Assembly (NCBI GenBank): GCA_965208605.1
Contig: OZ242345.1
Span: forward strand, 434,001 to 498,000
Direction of reading: 5' to 3'
Length of the DNA stretch: 64,000 nucleotides
From: UBA9659 sp965208605
GTDB lineage: Bacteria > Pseudomonadota > Gammaproteobacteria > Pseudomonadales > Azotimanducaceae
The notes under the pieces are model-generated. The model saw only the letters and a program-made list of their open reading frames with translations, did no database searches and was not told the origin of the DNA. Below, one piece after another: positions 1 to 7,713 of the stretch. Numbering within the stretch: the first letter of the stretch is position 1; each line of letters opens with the position of its first letter. A program made the translations under genes and the position numbers.

Positions 1-39
1 GGCGTTCAATCATGGCGTTCAATCATGGCGTTCAATCAT
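1..39. repeat. Three perfect 13-bp tandem repeats
   Basis: The window opens with three identical copies of GGCGTTCAATCAT, followed by a partial fourth. They lie about 55 bp upstream of the apbE start codon and may continue beyond the left edge. This is the first of many 9-19 bp tandem arrays at gene borders in this window. Confidence 0.9.
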
Positions 40-93
40 GGTCTTGGTTTTTCAATGGCTAAGCGACATGCTATATCGGGCGAGGAGTAAAGC

Positions 94-1278
94 ATGATTA
101 TACGACTAATACCAAATGGACTGGGGGCGGGCAGGGCGGCAAGGTGCAGGCAGTGGTTTGTCCTTGGGCTGCTGCTACTCGGTACGGGTTGCGGTCCTGA
201 TGATGATAGTGACAAGCCGCCGCCGGATGCCCAGTTACTACTGCTCACCGGTGCCACCATGGGGACCCATTACACCATCAAGGTGCTGGGACAGGGGCTA
301 GGGGATGAGAAGCCAGGGGATGAATTAAAGGAGAGTTTAGGGGCGGGGTTAGCGGAGGGGGAAGCAGAGCAAGAGACTGCCCAGTCCAGACTCCAATCAA
401 AAGTTGATGCCGAGTTGCAACGTTTGACCGGGATCTTCTCTAGTTTTGATACGACCTCTGAACTATCTCGCTTCAATCGTCATCCGGTGGCTAATCCCAT
501 GGCGGTGTCCCCTGAGCTCATGGCGGTGTTGCGGATTAGTGCGACCCTCTATTGGTTATCCGAGGGCGCATTTGATGTCACCCTCGGCCCCCTAATCAAC
601 CTCTGGGGTTTTGGGCATACACCCCGGAATAACCATGGGGTGCCCAGCAAAGAGGCTATTAATACGGCATTGAATCAAATAGGTTTTGATGACATCTCCC
701 TGGGGCGTGGCACAGCAACTCGGCGGCGAGAGGTGACCCTCAATCTGTCCGGCGTTGCCAAGGGCTATGCGGTGGATAAGCTCGCCGAGTTGCTGGATGC
801 AGAAGGCATAACAGATTATTTGGTAGAAATTGGCGGCGAAATTAAGGCAAGCGGCAAGAATCCCCGCGGGGAGGATTGGAAGGTCGCTATTGAACATCCG
901 CATCTCGCTTCTGTTTCGGGAGTCTTTAAGACCCTGCCGGTGCAGCACCTCGGCGTCGCCACTTCGGGCAACTATAGAAACTTTTTTGAAGTAGATGCAC
1001 AACGCTATTCCCATACTATTGACCCGACTAGTGGCTGGCCCATCAAGCACAATCTGGTTTCAGTGACCGTCTTGCATGAGCAGGCGGCCTGGGCAGATGC
1101 GCTGGCGACCGCGTTTAGCGTCCTGGGGCTAGAGCAGAGTCTAGTGCTGGCGAAACGTGAAGGCTGGATGTTTCTCGCGATCGTGAAGCAACCTGAGCTG
1201 ACCGGGCAGGATGCGTGGCTGAGCGTCGCTTCTCCCGCTATGGATGCTTATTTAGCCGACTTTGATGACCCGCAGTAG
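94..1278 (+). CDS. apbE: FAD:protein FMN transferase, ApbE family lipoprotein
   Basis: ApbE proteins move FMN from FAD onto a threonine of target proteins such as NqrB, NqrC or RnfG, outside the cytoplasmic membrane. The N-terminus has a basic stretch, a hydrophobic run and a lipobox ending LLGTGC near residue 33, so an outer-facing lipoprotein is expected. The family core is visible: GATMGTHYTIKV near residue 53, the SGVAKGYAVD segment, VEIGGEIKASG, and the HTIDPTSGWP metal/FAD region near the C-terminus. The start is supported by GAGGAG eight bases upstream. A Gly/Glu-rich insert lies around residues 68-95. In many Pseudomonadota apbE follows the nqr operon; what precedes it here is outside the window. 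Confidence 0.93.
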   Translation: MIIRLIPNGLGAGRAARCRQWFVLGLLLLGTGCGPDDDSDKPPPDAQLLLLTGATMGTHYTIKVLGQGLGDEKPGDELKESLGAGLAEGEAEQETAQSRLQSKVDAELQRLTGIFSSFDTTSELSRFNRHPVANPMAVSPELMAVLRISATLYWLSEGAFDVTLGPLINLWGFGHTPRNNHGVPSKEAINTALNQIGFDDISLGRGTATRRREVTLNLSGVAKGYAVDKLAELLDAEGITDYLVEIGGEIKASGKNPRGEDWKVAIEHPHLASVSGVFKTLPVQHLGVATSGNYRNFFEVDAQRYSHTIDPTSGWPIKHNLVSVTVLHEQAAWADALATAFSVLGLEQSLVLAKREGWMFLAIVKQPELTGQDAWLSVASPAMDAYLADFDDPQ

Positions 1279-1367
1279 CTGAGCCGCACCCCGTCACTCT
1301 CGGGTGGCGTGGGGAGGGTGAACGGCGCGGAAGCGTCAGGCTTTGATGCTGACGGCAAAAAAATACA

Positions 1368-1432
1368 GGCTGGATTCCCGAGCAAGCTCGAGAATGACGG
1401 CGCGGCGGGTGACGAGAATGACGGGGTGCGCG
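1368..1432. repeat. Dispersed REP-like hairpin element, copy 1
   Basis: Intergenic sequence between the convergent apbE and DAHP synthase genes carries GGATTCCCGAGCAAGCTCGAGAATGAC, a hairpin whose arms are CTCG-type and whose tip is AGCAAGCT, followed by a second GAGAATGACGGGG half. The same core recurs at 5580-5616, 6072-6225, 8530-8580, 25481-25795, 51880-52030 and 60715-61110. Confidence 0.75.
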
Positions 1433-1433
1433 G

Positions 1434-2543
1434 CTACTTGTCTGCCCAGATGGCTTTTCTTTGCTGGTAGAAGGCATGGCAAAGTGCCATATCATCAATA
1501 AATCGGGGTAGTTCACTGAGCTCTAGCGCCTGGGGTCCATCCACCAAGGCCTCTACGGGCTTAGGATGAAAATCCACCAGTACCATGTTTGCCCCGGCCA
1601 CCAATCCCTGAGCGGCCGCATGCACAAGCTCAAGAATACCGTCTGGAGCAAGCTCCCGCGTGCCCACTGAGTGGGAGGGGTCAACACAGACCGGCATGCG
1701 GGTGAGCCGCTTGACCACGGGTACCTGGCCAAAATCAACCAGATTGCGATGCGGCGCACCGGCGGCACTTTTCATCCCCCGCAAACAAAAGATCACCATA
1801 GAATTACCTTCGCTCGCCAGATACTCGGCAGCATTCAATGATTCATTGAGACTGACGCCATAGCCGCGCTTAAATAAGACCGGGAAACGTTGCTGTCGCC
1901 CGACTGCTTTTAATAGTTCAAAGTTCTGGGTATTGCGGGTGCCTATTTGCAACATCACCCCAGTGGGATTGCCGGTGCGCTCCAAACATTCGGTAATTTC
2001 ATCAATATGGCTTTCATGCGTTACTTCCATAGCAATGACTTGTATGCCGTGCTTCCCCGCAAGTTCAAACACATAAGGCAGGCACCCCTTGCCGTGTCCC
2101 TGGAAAGAATAGGGGTTAGTACGCGGCTTGTAGGCACCCATGCGGGTACAGACCTGACCCGCCTGTGCCAGTGCGCGCATCATCATGTCTACATGCTCTG
2201 GGGTATCCACGGCACAGAGGCCGGCAAACAGATGATAGGAATCCTGACTGAAATACACATCGTTATAGACAAAACCGGAAACCCGCTGCTGGTCTTGATG
2301 ACGACCAAGAATACGATAGGTCTCAGAAACGCGTAGCACCCGCTCCACACCGGCAAGGCCTTCTATTTCCGCCTGGTCTATCTTGTGAGTGTCTCCGAGA
2401 AGGTAAAGCTCAATAAGTTTCTTTTGTTTGCCCTGGATCATGTGCGTTTGTAGCTGGATGCCGGGCAGCGCATTGAGTGCGGCCAGGGTGGCTGCGTATT
2501 CGGCACTAGTTTCATCGGTATCGGACTCTAAGATCACGATCAT
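1434..2543 (-). CDS. 3-deoxy-7-phosphoheptulonate (DAHP) synthase, type I-beta
   Basis: DAHP synthase condenses phosphoenolpyruvate with erythrose 4-phosphate, the first step of the shikimate pathway. The 369-residue protein starts MIVILES and has an N-terminal ferredoxin-like regulatory domain of about 80 residues, the layout of Thermotoga-type I-beta enzymes. The barrel follows, with VLFKRGYGVSLNE (phosphate-binding Lys/Arg), the MVIFCLRG segment, and VCVDPSHSVGTRELAP near residue 285, with the metal/substrate histidine. VDFHPKPVEALVDGPQAL closes the barrel. It is monocistronic. aroC, a later step of the pathway, is also in this window at 15761 but not linked. KDO8P synthase is the related alternative; the N-terminal domain argues against it. 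Confidence 0.88.
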   Translation of the reverse strand: MIVILESDTDETSAEYAATLAALNALPGIQLQTHMIQGKQKKLIELYLLGDTHKIDQAEIEGLAGVERVLRVSETYRILGRHQDQQRVSGFVYNDVYFSQDSYHLFAGLCAVDTPEHVDMMMRALAQAGQVCTRMGAYKPRTNPYSFQGHGKGCLPYVFELAGKHGIQVIAMEVTHESHIDEITECLERTGNPTGVMLQIGTRNTQNFELLKAVGRQQRFPVLFKRGYGVSLNESLNAAEYLASEGNSMVIFCLRGMKSAAGAPHRNLVDFGQVPVVKRLTRMPVCVDPSHSVGTRELAPDGILELVHAAAQGLVAGANMVLVDFHPKPVEALVDGPQALELSELPRFIDDMALCHAFYQQRKAIWADK

Positions 2544-2595
2544 TGTGGTTTCCAGAAGCGGCTAGTCTCAGTAGCGAGGTGCACCTTATCAAATC

Positions 2596-2656
2596 TCCGA
2601 AGAGGCAACCACCTTGGAGCATTTACACATCCCGCCGTCATTCTTGTTTATGTTCA
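2596..2656. repeat. Fragment of the dispersed element
   Basis: GAGGCAACCACCTTGGAGCATTTACA followed by CCGTCATTCTTG matches the flank of the larger element, where ACAAAGGCAACCGCCTTGG precedes a CAT-TTACA segment (compare 6143-6175 and 25609-25640). It is an incomplete copy upstream of the DAHP synthase gene. Confidence 0.5.
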
Positions 2657-2686
2657 CTGATTCAATGACAAAATTGAATAGTATCA

Positions 2687-2714
2687 TTGACAGCCCATGC
2701 TACTGATGTAGAAT
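2687..2714 (+). promoter_or_regulatory. Strong sigma-70-like promoter
   Basis: TTGACA and TAGAAT are separated by 16 bp. The -35 box is perfect and the -10 box differs from TATAAT at one place. It points toward the small ORF at 2796 and the terminator at 3000-3036, so a transcript of about 315 nt is predicted. Confidence 0.6.
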
Positions 2715-2730
2715 GCCGCTCGTAATGAAA

Positions 2731-2820
2731 AGCTGTAACAAACAGCGCGTAACAAACAGCTCTTAACGAACAACCAATTAGCGAATAGCCATCTCATGAA
2801 CAGTTATTTAATAAACAGTC
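2731..2820. repeat. Degenerate tandem repeat of TAA-AACAGC type
   Basis: The stretch carries repeated TAACAAACAGC and ATGAACAGT/ATAAACAGT units with imperfect 12-17 bp spacing. The same word family (CTTAATAAACAGTC) is repeated upstream of hemF at 61136-61194, so the two arrays probably share an origin. Confidence 0.6.
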
Positions 2821-2972
2821 ATCCCATATATCGGCTTGCCCGGGCACTGCTCGGCCTTGCATCGGGCTCCTGGCTTCTGGCGGATCCTATGCAGCCTGTA
2901 TGTGCATGCCACTGCGCAGATTTTGATCAATCTCCGCGCTTTGCCATTCATAGAAAGGCTGGGAGGCAATAG
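2796..2972 (+). CDS. Possible 58-residue small protein (or part of an sRNA)
   Basis: An ATG-to-TAG frame of 58 codons lies between the promoter at 2687-2714 and the terminator at 3000-3036. The product begins MNSYLINSHPIYRLARALLG, continues with a short hydrophobic run, and has a Cys/His cluster (CACHC) near residue 40, ending in basic residues. No good Shine-Dalgarno precedes the ATG, and I recognise no family. The transcription unit may instead be a noncoding RNA. It stands alone, upstream of and parallel to the MFS gene. Confidence 0.3.
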   Translation: MNSYLINSHPIYRLARALLGLASGSWLLADPMQPVCACHCADFDQSPRFAIHRKAGRQ

Positions 2973-2999
2973 GTACAGAGATCACACCAAGCTGTTCCT

Positions 3000-3036
3000 A
3001 AAAAAAGCCTCCAGAGCAATCTCGGGGCTTTTTTTT
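3000..3036 (+). terminator. Rho-independent terminator
   Basis: An A-run leads into AAAAAAGCCTC, a loop of about 12 bases, then CGGGGCTTTTTT and more T. The stem has about 11 pairs including one G.T, with an uninterrupted T tract of at least eight. It ends the transcript predicted from 2687-2714, 86 bp before the MFS gene. Confidence 0.8.
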
Positions 3037-3085
3037 ATGGGCGTTTTTTATGAGCGTTTTATGAGTTTTTTATGGGCTTATTTTG
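3024..3085. repeat. T-rich tandem repeat, TTTTTTATGRGCG units
   Basis: After the terminator, the word TTTTTTATGGGC/TTTTATGAGCG recurs about four times with a period near 12-16 bp. A similar GTTTTTATGACC array precedes infA at 32464-32540. Confidence 0.6.
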
Positions 3086-3122
3086 AACTTTTAACCAGGA
3101 GACAAACGCAGAGATATTTGCC

Positions 3123-4424
3123 ATGCAACAACTAGACCTCAACAACAAATTACAACGCAACATCCGCGTTCTGTACATCTTCAGCTTCTGCTGGCTGGCG
3201 CTGATCATTATTCCCGTGGTCGTGCCTTTCTTCGCTAGCAAGGGCTTGTCGCTCGCGGATGTCTTTGTGCTGCAAAGTATCTTTGCCTTGTCTGTGGTGC
3301 TCTGTGAAGTGCCATCCGGTTATCTGGCGGACATCATTGGCCGCCGTAATGCCTTGGTGATTGGCAGCCTGTTCCATGGTCTAGGTTATACGCTCCTCTG
3401 TTTTGCTGAGGATTTTGCCGGGCTGGTCGTCTTTGAGGTAACTGTCGGCCTGGGGGTGAGCCTCTTGTCGGGTGCGGACCTGTCTCTCTTATACGACAGT
3501 CAAGTGGCTTTGCGCATGGGGCCAAGGGAAAAGACCAAAGGCATCGCTAACCTGCGCACGATAAACTCCACCGCCGAGGGTGTCGCGGCACTCCTGGGCG
3601 GCGCGCTGGTATTGGTATCATTTGAACTGATGCTATGGGTGAATGCAGTGGTTGCCTGGCTACCTTTTTTGCTGTCCTTTGCTTTGGTGGAAGCTCCCTT
3701 CAAGCGCATGTCGGTAGCGCAACCGATACACAACTTCAAACGCATTATGGCGCATCTGTTCCAGCAGGATGAACTGCTCAGATTGACCAGCCTTGCCTTG
3801 ATCTTCTACGGTCTCTCAACCTTTTACATCATCTGGCTGATTCAACCCTATTGGGAAGCCTATGGCATTCCGCTAGCATTTTTTGGGCTTCTCTGGGCAC
3901 TCAAAAATTTTACCATCGCCATAGCATCAAAAATGTCCATGCCCTTGGAGAGTCGTTTTGGTCCGGTACCGGTGCTGGTTGGCATGGCGCTGTTGCCGGT
4001 GATGGGCTATCTCGGCATGGCGGTACCTGGTGGTATGCTCGGTATTCTGCTTGCCTTTGGTTTTTATCTGAGCCGAGGTATCTATCAGGTGATTTTGACG
4101 GATGCCTTTAACTCTCGAGTGCCAAGCGAATTTAGAGCCACAGCAAACTCGGTGATTAGTTTTATGTTCCGGTTGGCTTTTATCGCTACCGGGCCAGTGC
4201 TCGGTCTGCTCTATGAATGGCAAGGGATGAGGACAAGCCTGTTGATCTTGGGTATCGTCTGCATGCTTTTGTTTGTGGTCGTGATGTTACCCTTGGTGCG
4301 CGCCCTCGGACGACGCGCGCAAGCTAGGCCCGATGCGCCGATGGATGAGCAACCGACAGCAACATTGAACCCGGCTTTATTCGGTCTAATCAAAAGAAAA
4401 GAAAAACCAGCAACAGAGAGGTAA
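3123..4424 (+). CDS. Major facilitator superfamily transporter
   Basis: This is a 433-residue inner-membrane carrier with 12 predicted helices. The MFS motif A between helices 2 and 3 is seen as GYLADIIGRRNAL near residue 63. A long central loop around residues 190-215 separates two six-helix halves, and the C-terminal 45 residues are hydrophilic and cytoplasmic. The substrate cannot be read from the sequence; drug/multidrug exporters have this shape. It is followed after 3 bp by an MBL-fold hydrolase on the same strand, so the two are probably co-transcribed. The start is at an ATG directly after the T-rich repeat; AGGAGACAAACG lies upstream. Confidence 0.85.
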   Translation: MQQLDLNNKLQRNIRVLYIFSFCWLALIIIPVVVPFFASKGLSLADVFVLQSIFALSVVLCEVPSGYLADIIGRRNALVIGSLFHGLGYTLLCFAEDFAGLVVFEVTVGLGVSLLSGADLSLLYDSQVALRMGPREKTKGIANLRTINSTAEGVAALLGGALVLVSFELMLWVNAVVAWLPFLLSFALVEAPFKRMSVAQPIHNFKRIMAHLFQQDELLRLTSLALIFYGLSTFYIIWLIQPYWEAYGIPLAFFGLLWALKNFTIAIASKMSMPLESRFGPVPVLVGMALLPVMGYLGMAVPGGMLGILLAFGFYLSRGIYQVILTDAFNSRVPSEFRATANSVISFMFRLAFIATGPVLGLLYEWQGMRTSLLILGIVCMLLFVVVMLPLVRALGRRAQARPDAPMDEQPTATLNPALFGLIKRKEKPATER

Positions 4425-4427
4425 GTC

Positions 4428-5483
4428 GTGGCAAATCGTACTCCCCGGCGAGGTTTTGACCCGCTGACCTATTGTTTTGAGGACCAGACCCCGAAACCCG
4501 GTGGGGTTACCCGGCTTGCCGAAGGTGTGTATTGGATACGCATGCCCATGATGGGGCGCCTTGACCATATCAATGTCTGGTTGTTACGAGATTATGACGG
4601 CTGGACGATAGTGGACACTGGCCTGTTTCGGGAGGAAGTACAGGCGCATTGGCAAACCATTTTTAGCAAACATCTGGATGGCAAACCAGTGACCCGAGTC
4701 ATCGCCACGCATCTCCATTCCGACCATACCGGGCTGGCAGGTTGGCTCACTCGGGAATGGGATTGTGAGCTCTGGATGAGTCGAAGCGACTTCATCATGT
4801 GCAAGGTACTGGCAGATGATGGTCCCGCCGATGTACCGGAGGATGCGCTTACATTTTATCGGCGTGCGGGCTTTAGTGAAGAATGGCTTGACCGGTACCG
4901 ACAACGATTTGGTCAGTTTGGCGCTAACGTTTCCGAATTGCCCGCGGGATACAGACGCATCATTGATTGCCAGTACATTGATATTGGCGGGCGGGAGTGG
5001 CAAGCGGTGATTGGCCATGGGCATGCACCAGAGCATGTTTGCCTCCACTGCCCCGAGCTCAAACTCATCATAGGTGGCGATCAAATCCTGCCCAAGATCA
5101 CCCCCAATGTGAGTGTGCAGCCGTTTGAGCCCCAGGCTAATCCGCTACGTGACTTCTTGGATACCTGTATTAGGTTTAGGGAGTTTCTACCCTCTGATTT
5201 GATGGTGCTACCCGCGCATGAAAGTCTGTACAAAGGGGTGCATGAAAGGCTAACGGCATTGGTTGATTGGCACGAGGTTGCCCTTGAAAATCTGTATAAC
5301 CTATGCAGTGAGCCGAAACGTGCGGTGGATGTTTTCCCCGCCTTATTCAAGAGTGAGATTAGTGATTGGACCTTCCTACCTGCTACTGGCGAGTCTCTGG
5401 CGCACCTGCACTGCGCGCTAGAACGGCGGATCCTGCAGGTCACATTGGATGAACAGGGAGTCGCCTGGTGGCGTCAAGCCTAG
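4428..5483 (+). CDS. MBL-fold metallo-hydrolase
   Basis: The metallo-beta-lactamase fold is shown by the zinc-binding THLHSDHTG motif near residue 96, a further His in GHGHAPEH near residue 190, and the Asp in IIGGDQIL near residue 215. At 351 residues it has an extra C-terminal helical region after the core, as in thioesterase/lactonase-like family members of unknown substrate. The start is a GTG (GTGGCAAATCG) three bases after the MFS stop, preceded by GAGAGG, which implies translational coupling. A hydrolase paired with an exporter may suggest detoxification, but that is inference. Confidence 0.85.
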   Translation: MANRTPRRGFDPLTYCFEDQTPKPGGVTRLAEGVYWIRMPMMGRLDHINVWLLRDYDGWTIVDTGLFREEVQAHWQTIFSKHLDGKPVTRVIATHLHSDHTGLAGWLTREWDCELWMSRSDFIMCKVLADDGPADVPEDALTFYRRAGFSEEWLDRYRQRFGQFGANVSELPAGYRRIIDCQYIDIGGREWQAVIGHGHAPEHVCLHCPELKLIIGGDQILPKITPNVSVQPFEPQANPLRDFLDTCIRFREFLPSDLMVLPAHESLYKGVHERLTALVDWHEVALENLYNLCSEPKRAVDVFPALFKSEISDWTFLPATGESLAHLHCALERRILQVTLDEQGVAWWRQA

Positions 5484-5559
5484 TGTGATGTCGGTGGGTG
5501 TTATGTCTATCGTCAAAGAAAATCTGCACTAAAACATTGAGGGGAGGGGGACGGTAGAC

Positions 5560-5616
5560 CGCCAGAGGAGCGCGGCCCCGCGCCGTCATTCTCGAGCTTG
5601 CTCGGGAATCCAGAGG
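5560..5616. repeat. Dispersed REP-like element, copy ending inside a toxin gene
   Basis: CGCGCCGTCATTCTCGAGCTTGC followed by TCGGGAATCCAGAGGAG is the standard element core. Homology to a HigB-type toxin begins at 5621, directly after the element, so the element abuts and probably replaced the toxin's 5' part. Confidence 0.75.
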
Positions 5617-5620
5617 AGCG

Positions 5621-5680
5621 GAGATATATCTAGCAAAGGCAAGACTTGCCGAACTGAAGAAAACGGCTAGGAGGAAGTAA
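5621..5680 (+). pseudogene. C-terminal remnant of a Gp49/HigB-like toxin
   Basis: The frame upstream of the antitoxin reads EIYLAKARLAELKKTARRK and stops at TAA, overlapping the antitoxin ATG (TAATG). An E-I-x-L-A-xx-R-L tail is typical of the end of Gp49-like (HigB) toxins, which precede antitoxins of the type found next. The rest of the toxin is missing: sequence upstream is the dispersed hairpin element. The match rests on recalled family tails, not a search. Confidence 0.55.
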
Positions 5681-6009
5681 TGGAACTCAAGAAAAGCTCT
5701 GGCAACATATTCGAAGACCTTGGTTTCGACCCTGCCGAGGCAGAGGTGCTCAAAGTGAAAGCGCAGCTCAAACTCGACATTGAGAAGGAGATAGAGGCGA
5801 GATGGCTGTCTCAAGCAAAGGCTGCACAGTTGGTGGGCATCGCGCGGCCTGCGTTCAATCGCCTAATGAACAACAAGCTGGAAGGCATTAGCGTGGACAA
5901 GATGATCCACATGAAGCGCCTGCTTGGACTTGGTACGGAGGTGCGTACCGTCAAGATCAAGAAATCAAGAAAGAAAGCAAAGGCTGTGTCCGGGATCAGA
6001 TACAAATGA
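5680..6009 (+). CDS. Orphan HigA-type (HTH_37) antitoxin
   Basis: The 109-residue protein begins with the N-terminal signature SSGNIFEDLGFDPAEAEVLKVKAQL shared by XRE antitoxins of Gp49/HigB toxins. A helix-turn-helix follows at about residues 44-70 (LSQAKAAQLVGIARPAFNRLM), and the C-terminus is strongly basic (KIKKSRKKAK). Such proteins bind both toxin and their own operator. The cognate toxin upstream is reduced to about 19 codons, so the antitoxin is unpaired and may act only as a DNA-binding protein, or protect against a related toxin elsewhere. A good Shine-Dalgarno (AGGAGGAAG) lies within the toxin remnant, the coupling expected of an intact module. Confidence 0.8.
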   Translation: MELKKSSGNIFEDLGFDPAEAEVLKVKAQLKLDIEKEIEARWLSQAKAAQLVGIARPAFNRLMNNKLEGISVDKMIHMKRLLGLGTEVRTVKIKKSRKKAKAVSGIRYK

Positions 6010-6071
6010 GACTTTATTAGTTAAGAAAATCGGGTAGCCTGAGGTGAAATCCTTTCACTTAAATTACAGGT

Positions 6072-6225
6072 TGCCGTCATTCTCGCCACCCCCGTCATCC
6101 CAGCCATCGGCTGGGATGACGGGGGTGACGGGAATCCATAGGAACAAAGGCAACCGCCTTGGGGCATTTACATATCAACAACAACAAGATGGTTCGTCGC
6201 TCTGGATGTAAGCCGGAACAAGCCG
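6072..6225. repeat. Dispersed hairpin element, long copy
   Basis: The copy contains a near-perfect hairpin at 6087-6127: arms of 19 nt (CACCCCCGTCATCCCAGCC and its complement) around the loop ATC, extended outward by ATTCTCG/CGGGAAT pairing. It is followed by a conserved flank GGAACAAAGGCAACCGCCTTGG, then AACAACAAGATGGTTCGTCGCTCTGG, and GTAAGCCGGAACAAGCC. The same flank occurs at 25605-25665 and, inverted, at 51800-51885. Confidence 0.85.
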
Positions 6226-6304
6226 GGCAATGCAAGAACTTGGGTTGTATAATTGCGTCTTGATGTGTCGCGTTAACTTGATATGCGCCCCGTTCCATGA
6301 GCTA

Positions 6305-6823
6305 TTAAAAAATATGTCTCATCGTATCGTCATGTCCGCACCACTTGATGATATCCCATACATACTCTATGTCATCGGCAATACTTTTGACCCCTTTATC
6401 TCCGAATTGGCCGTATTCTTCGGACGACCTGAACATGGAAAAACTGGTAGATATCTGGATCAAATTTATTGAAAACTCAACGCTGCCAGCAATCTGACAC
6501 GCGCTTTTCCCCTCCTCCCCTATCTGCACTTTACTTGCAGCCAAATCTTTTAGATTGGCGGCCATGGACTTTGTGTGATTACACAATTCAGCGAGGGAAA
6601 AACTCATCTCTGTATCTTTTGCTTCATCACAGGTTTTATTCAGAGCGTTTATATTTCCATACGCGCTTTGAATAGCCCATGGGCAGATTAGAAAAACCGT
6701 CACAACAAACGCCATCACTTTGCGAGACCTCGCCGGTGGCGTCACCGAAGTTGATGATGACGGCGACGATGATGGAAAGGGTAGTAGTTTTTTCAGCAAT
6801 GATTTAAATTTATTACTTTTCAT
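6305..6823 (-). CDS. Hypothetical protein with one membrane segment
   Basis: I do not recognise this 172-residue protein. Starting at the ATG at 6823 (GAAGAAA upstream), it has a basic N-terminus (KSNKFKSLLKK), a Ser/Pro-rich linker, a hydrophobic segment at about residues 37-55 and a periplasmic-looking C-terminal region with four cysteines (KTCDEA, ELCNHT, SACQIA, KWCGHD), which could form two disulfides. An upstream start at 6874 is also open. It is the last of three small exported-type genes on the minus strand (7667 to 6305). Confidence 0.55.
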   Translation of the reverse strand: MKSNKFKSLLKKLLPFPSSSPSSSTSVTPPARSRKVMAFVVTVFLICPWAIQSAYGNINALNKTCDEAKDTEMSFSLAELCNHTKSMAANLKDLAASKVQIGEEGKSACQIAGSVEFSINLIQISTSFSMFRSSEEYGQFGDKGVKSIADDIEYVWDIIKWCGHDDTMRHIF

Positions 6824-6936
6824 AATAATTTCTTCGTTAAAAATTGATTGGAATAGTGGCGGTAAGGACACCAAATTTCAACGGAGCGACGATGTTGCGT
6901 TCGTTTTTCGCTGGCGCGGTTACTTTTCGGCATGAT

Positions 6937-7314
6937 TCAAAATTCGCAGCGAACGCGAGTTTCCCCATGCCCATATTCGTTATGCCCTCGCATCGCTATT
7001 TCCCAACCAGATTGTAATTCTCGTTTGATCTTCTGTGCGAAATCATTCTTGTTTAACAAGCCGATTATATTGCTAGCAGTTAAATTGCACGCACTTTTGG
7101 CAACAATTGGCGAACTCAATGAGGAAGGGTTCATGCCTATTAAAATAATTTGCTTTGACCTCAGTACTACACAAGTTATTTTTGGATCGGTAAAAGTGTT
7201 ACAAAGTTCCTCGGCAAATCCCTCAGCATAAGTTAATGTTTCAACCAACGCCACTGTTGGTAACATAGCCATGAACAGCGTGAACGCAACAACAGATACT
7301 TTGATAGTTTTCAT
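6937..7314 (-). CDS. Hypothetical exported protein
   Basis: The 125-residue product starts MKTIKVSVVAFTLFMAMLP, a clear signal peptide, probably cleaved near residue 20-29. The mature part has three cysteines and no motif I know. The ATG at 7314 is preferred over the longer frame from 7356 because it puts the signal peptide at the N-terminus and leaves 11 bp to the upstream gene's stop. It is the middle of the three-gene set and probably co-transcribed with its neighbours. Confidence 0.6.
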   Translation of the reverse strand: MKTIKVSVVAFTLFMAMLPTVALVETLTYAEGFAEELCNTFTDPKITCVVLRSKQIILIGMNPSSLSSPIVAKSACNLTASNIIGLLNKNDFAQKIKRELQSGWEIAMRGHNEYGHGETRVRCEF

Positions 7315-7325
7315 TGGATAATGCT

Positions 7326-7667
7326 CTAGTTTTCGGCTTCCAGTAGAGCGTGACACAACGCTGCCGCTTCAGCCACATTCGAGAAAAGAATCTCCACTTC
7401 ACCTGCTGTAGCCTCGTTAACGCAAAACATTATTTCTACTGCTTTTGCTTTTATTGCTTTCATGCTTAAGTTTTTATCCTTCTCTATAAATGCTACCCAG
7501 TCGCCCGCGGTCGCCAAGCGATTTTTGTGAGTGGCAGATTTCCACTGTTGCGGGCTTGCCCTATGCAATGTTCCGCCGACATACCACTCATCCGCAAAAC
7601 TCACTTGTGAAAAAATCGGGCTTGTCAAAGCGAGTAGCAGAACTGCAATTAGTGTGTGTTGTGCCAT
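7326..7667 (-). CDS. Hypothetical exported protein (WYVGGTLHRA type)
   Basis: The 113-residue protein has a signal peptide (MAQHTLIAVLLLALTSPIFS) with a likely cleavage after SFA near residue 25. The mature start, DEWYVGGTLHRASPQQWKSA followed by HKNRLATAGDWVA, resembles a small family of periplasmic proteins that I have seen annotated only as hypothetical in accessory regions. Its C-terminal helix has paired cysteines (FCVNE, LCHALL). It is the first gene of the set; transcription would start in 7668-7713, downstream of the AtpA-like fragment. Confidence 0.6.
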   Translation of the reverse strand: MAQHTLIAVLLLALTSPIFSQVSFADEWYVGGTLHRASPQQWKSATHKNRLATAGDWVAFIEKDKNLSMKAIKAKAVEIMFCVNEATAGEVEILFSNVAEAAALCHALLEAEN

Positions 7668-7713
7668 GGGTTAATTTCTCTTGTGATGAATTAAGCGGAT
7701 GGTGCGGATTGCT

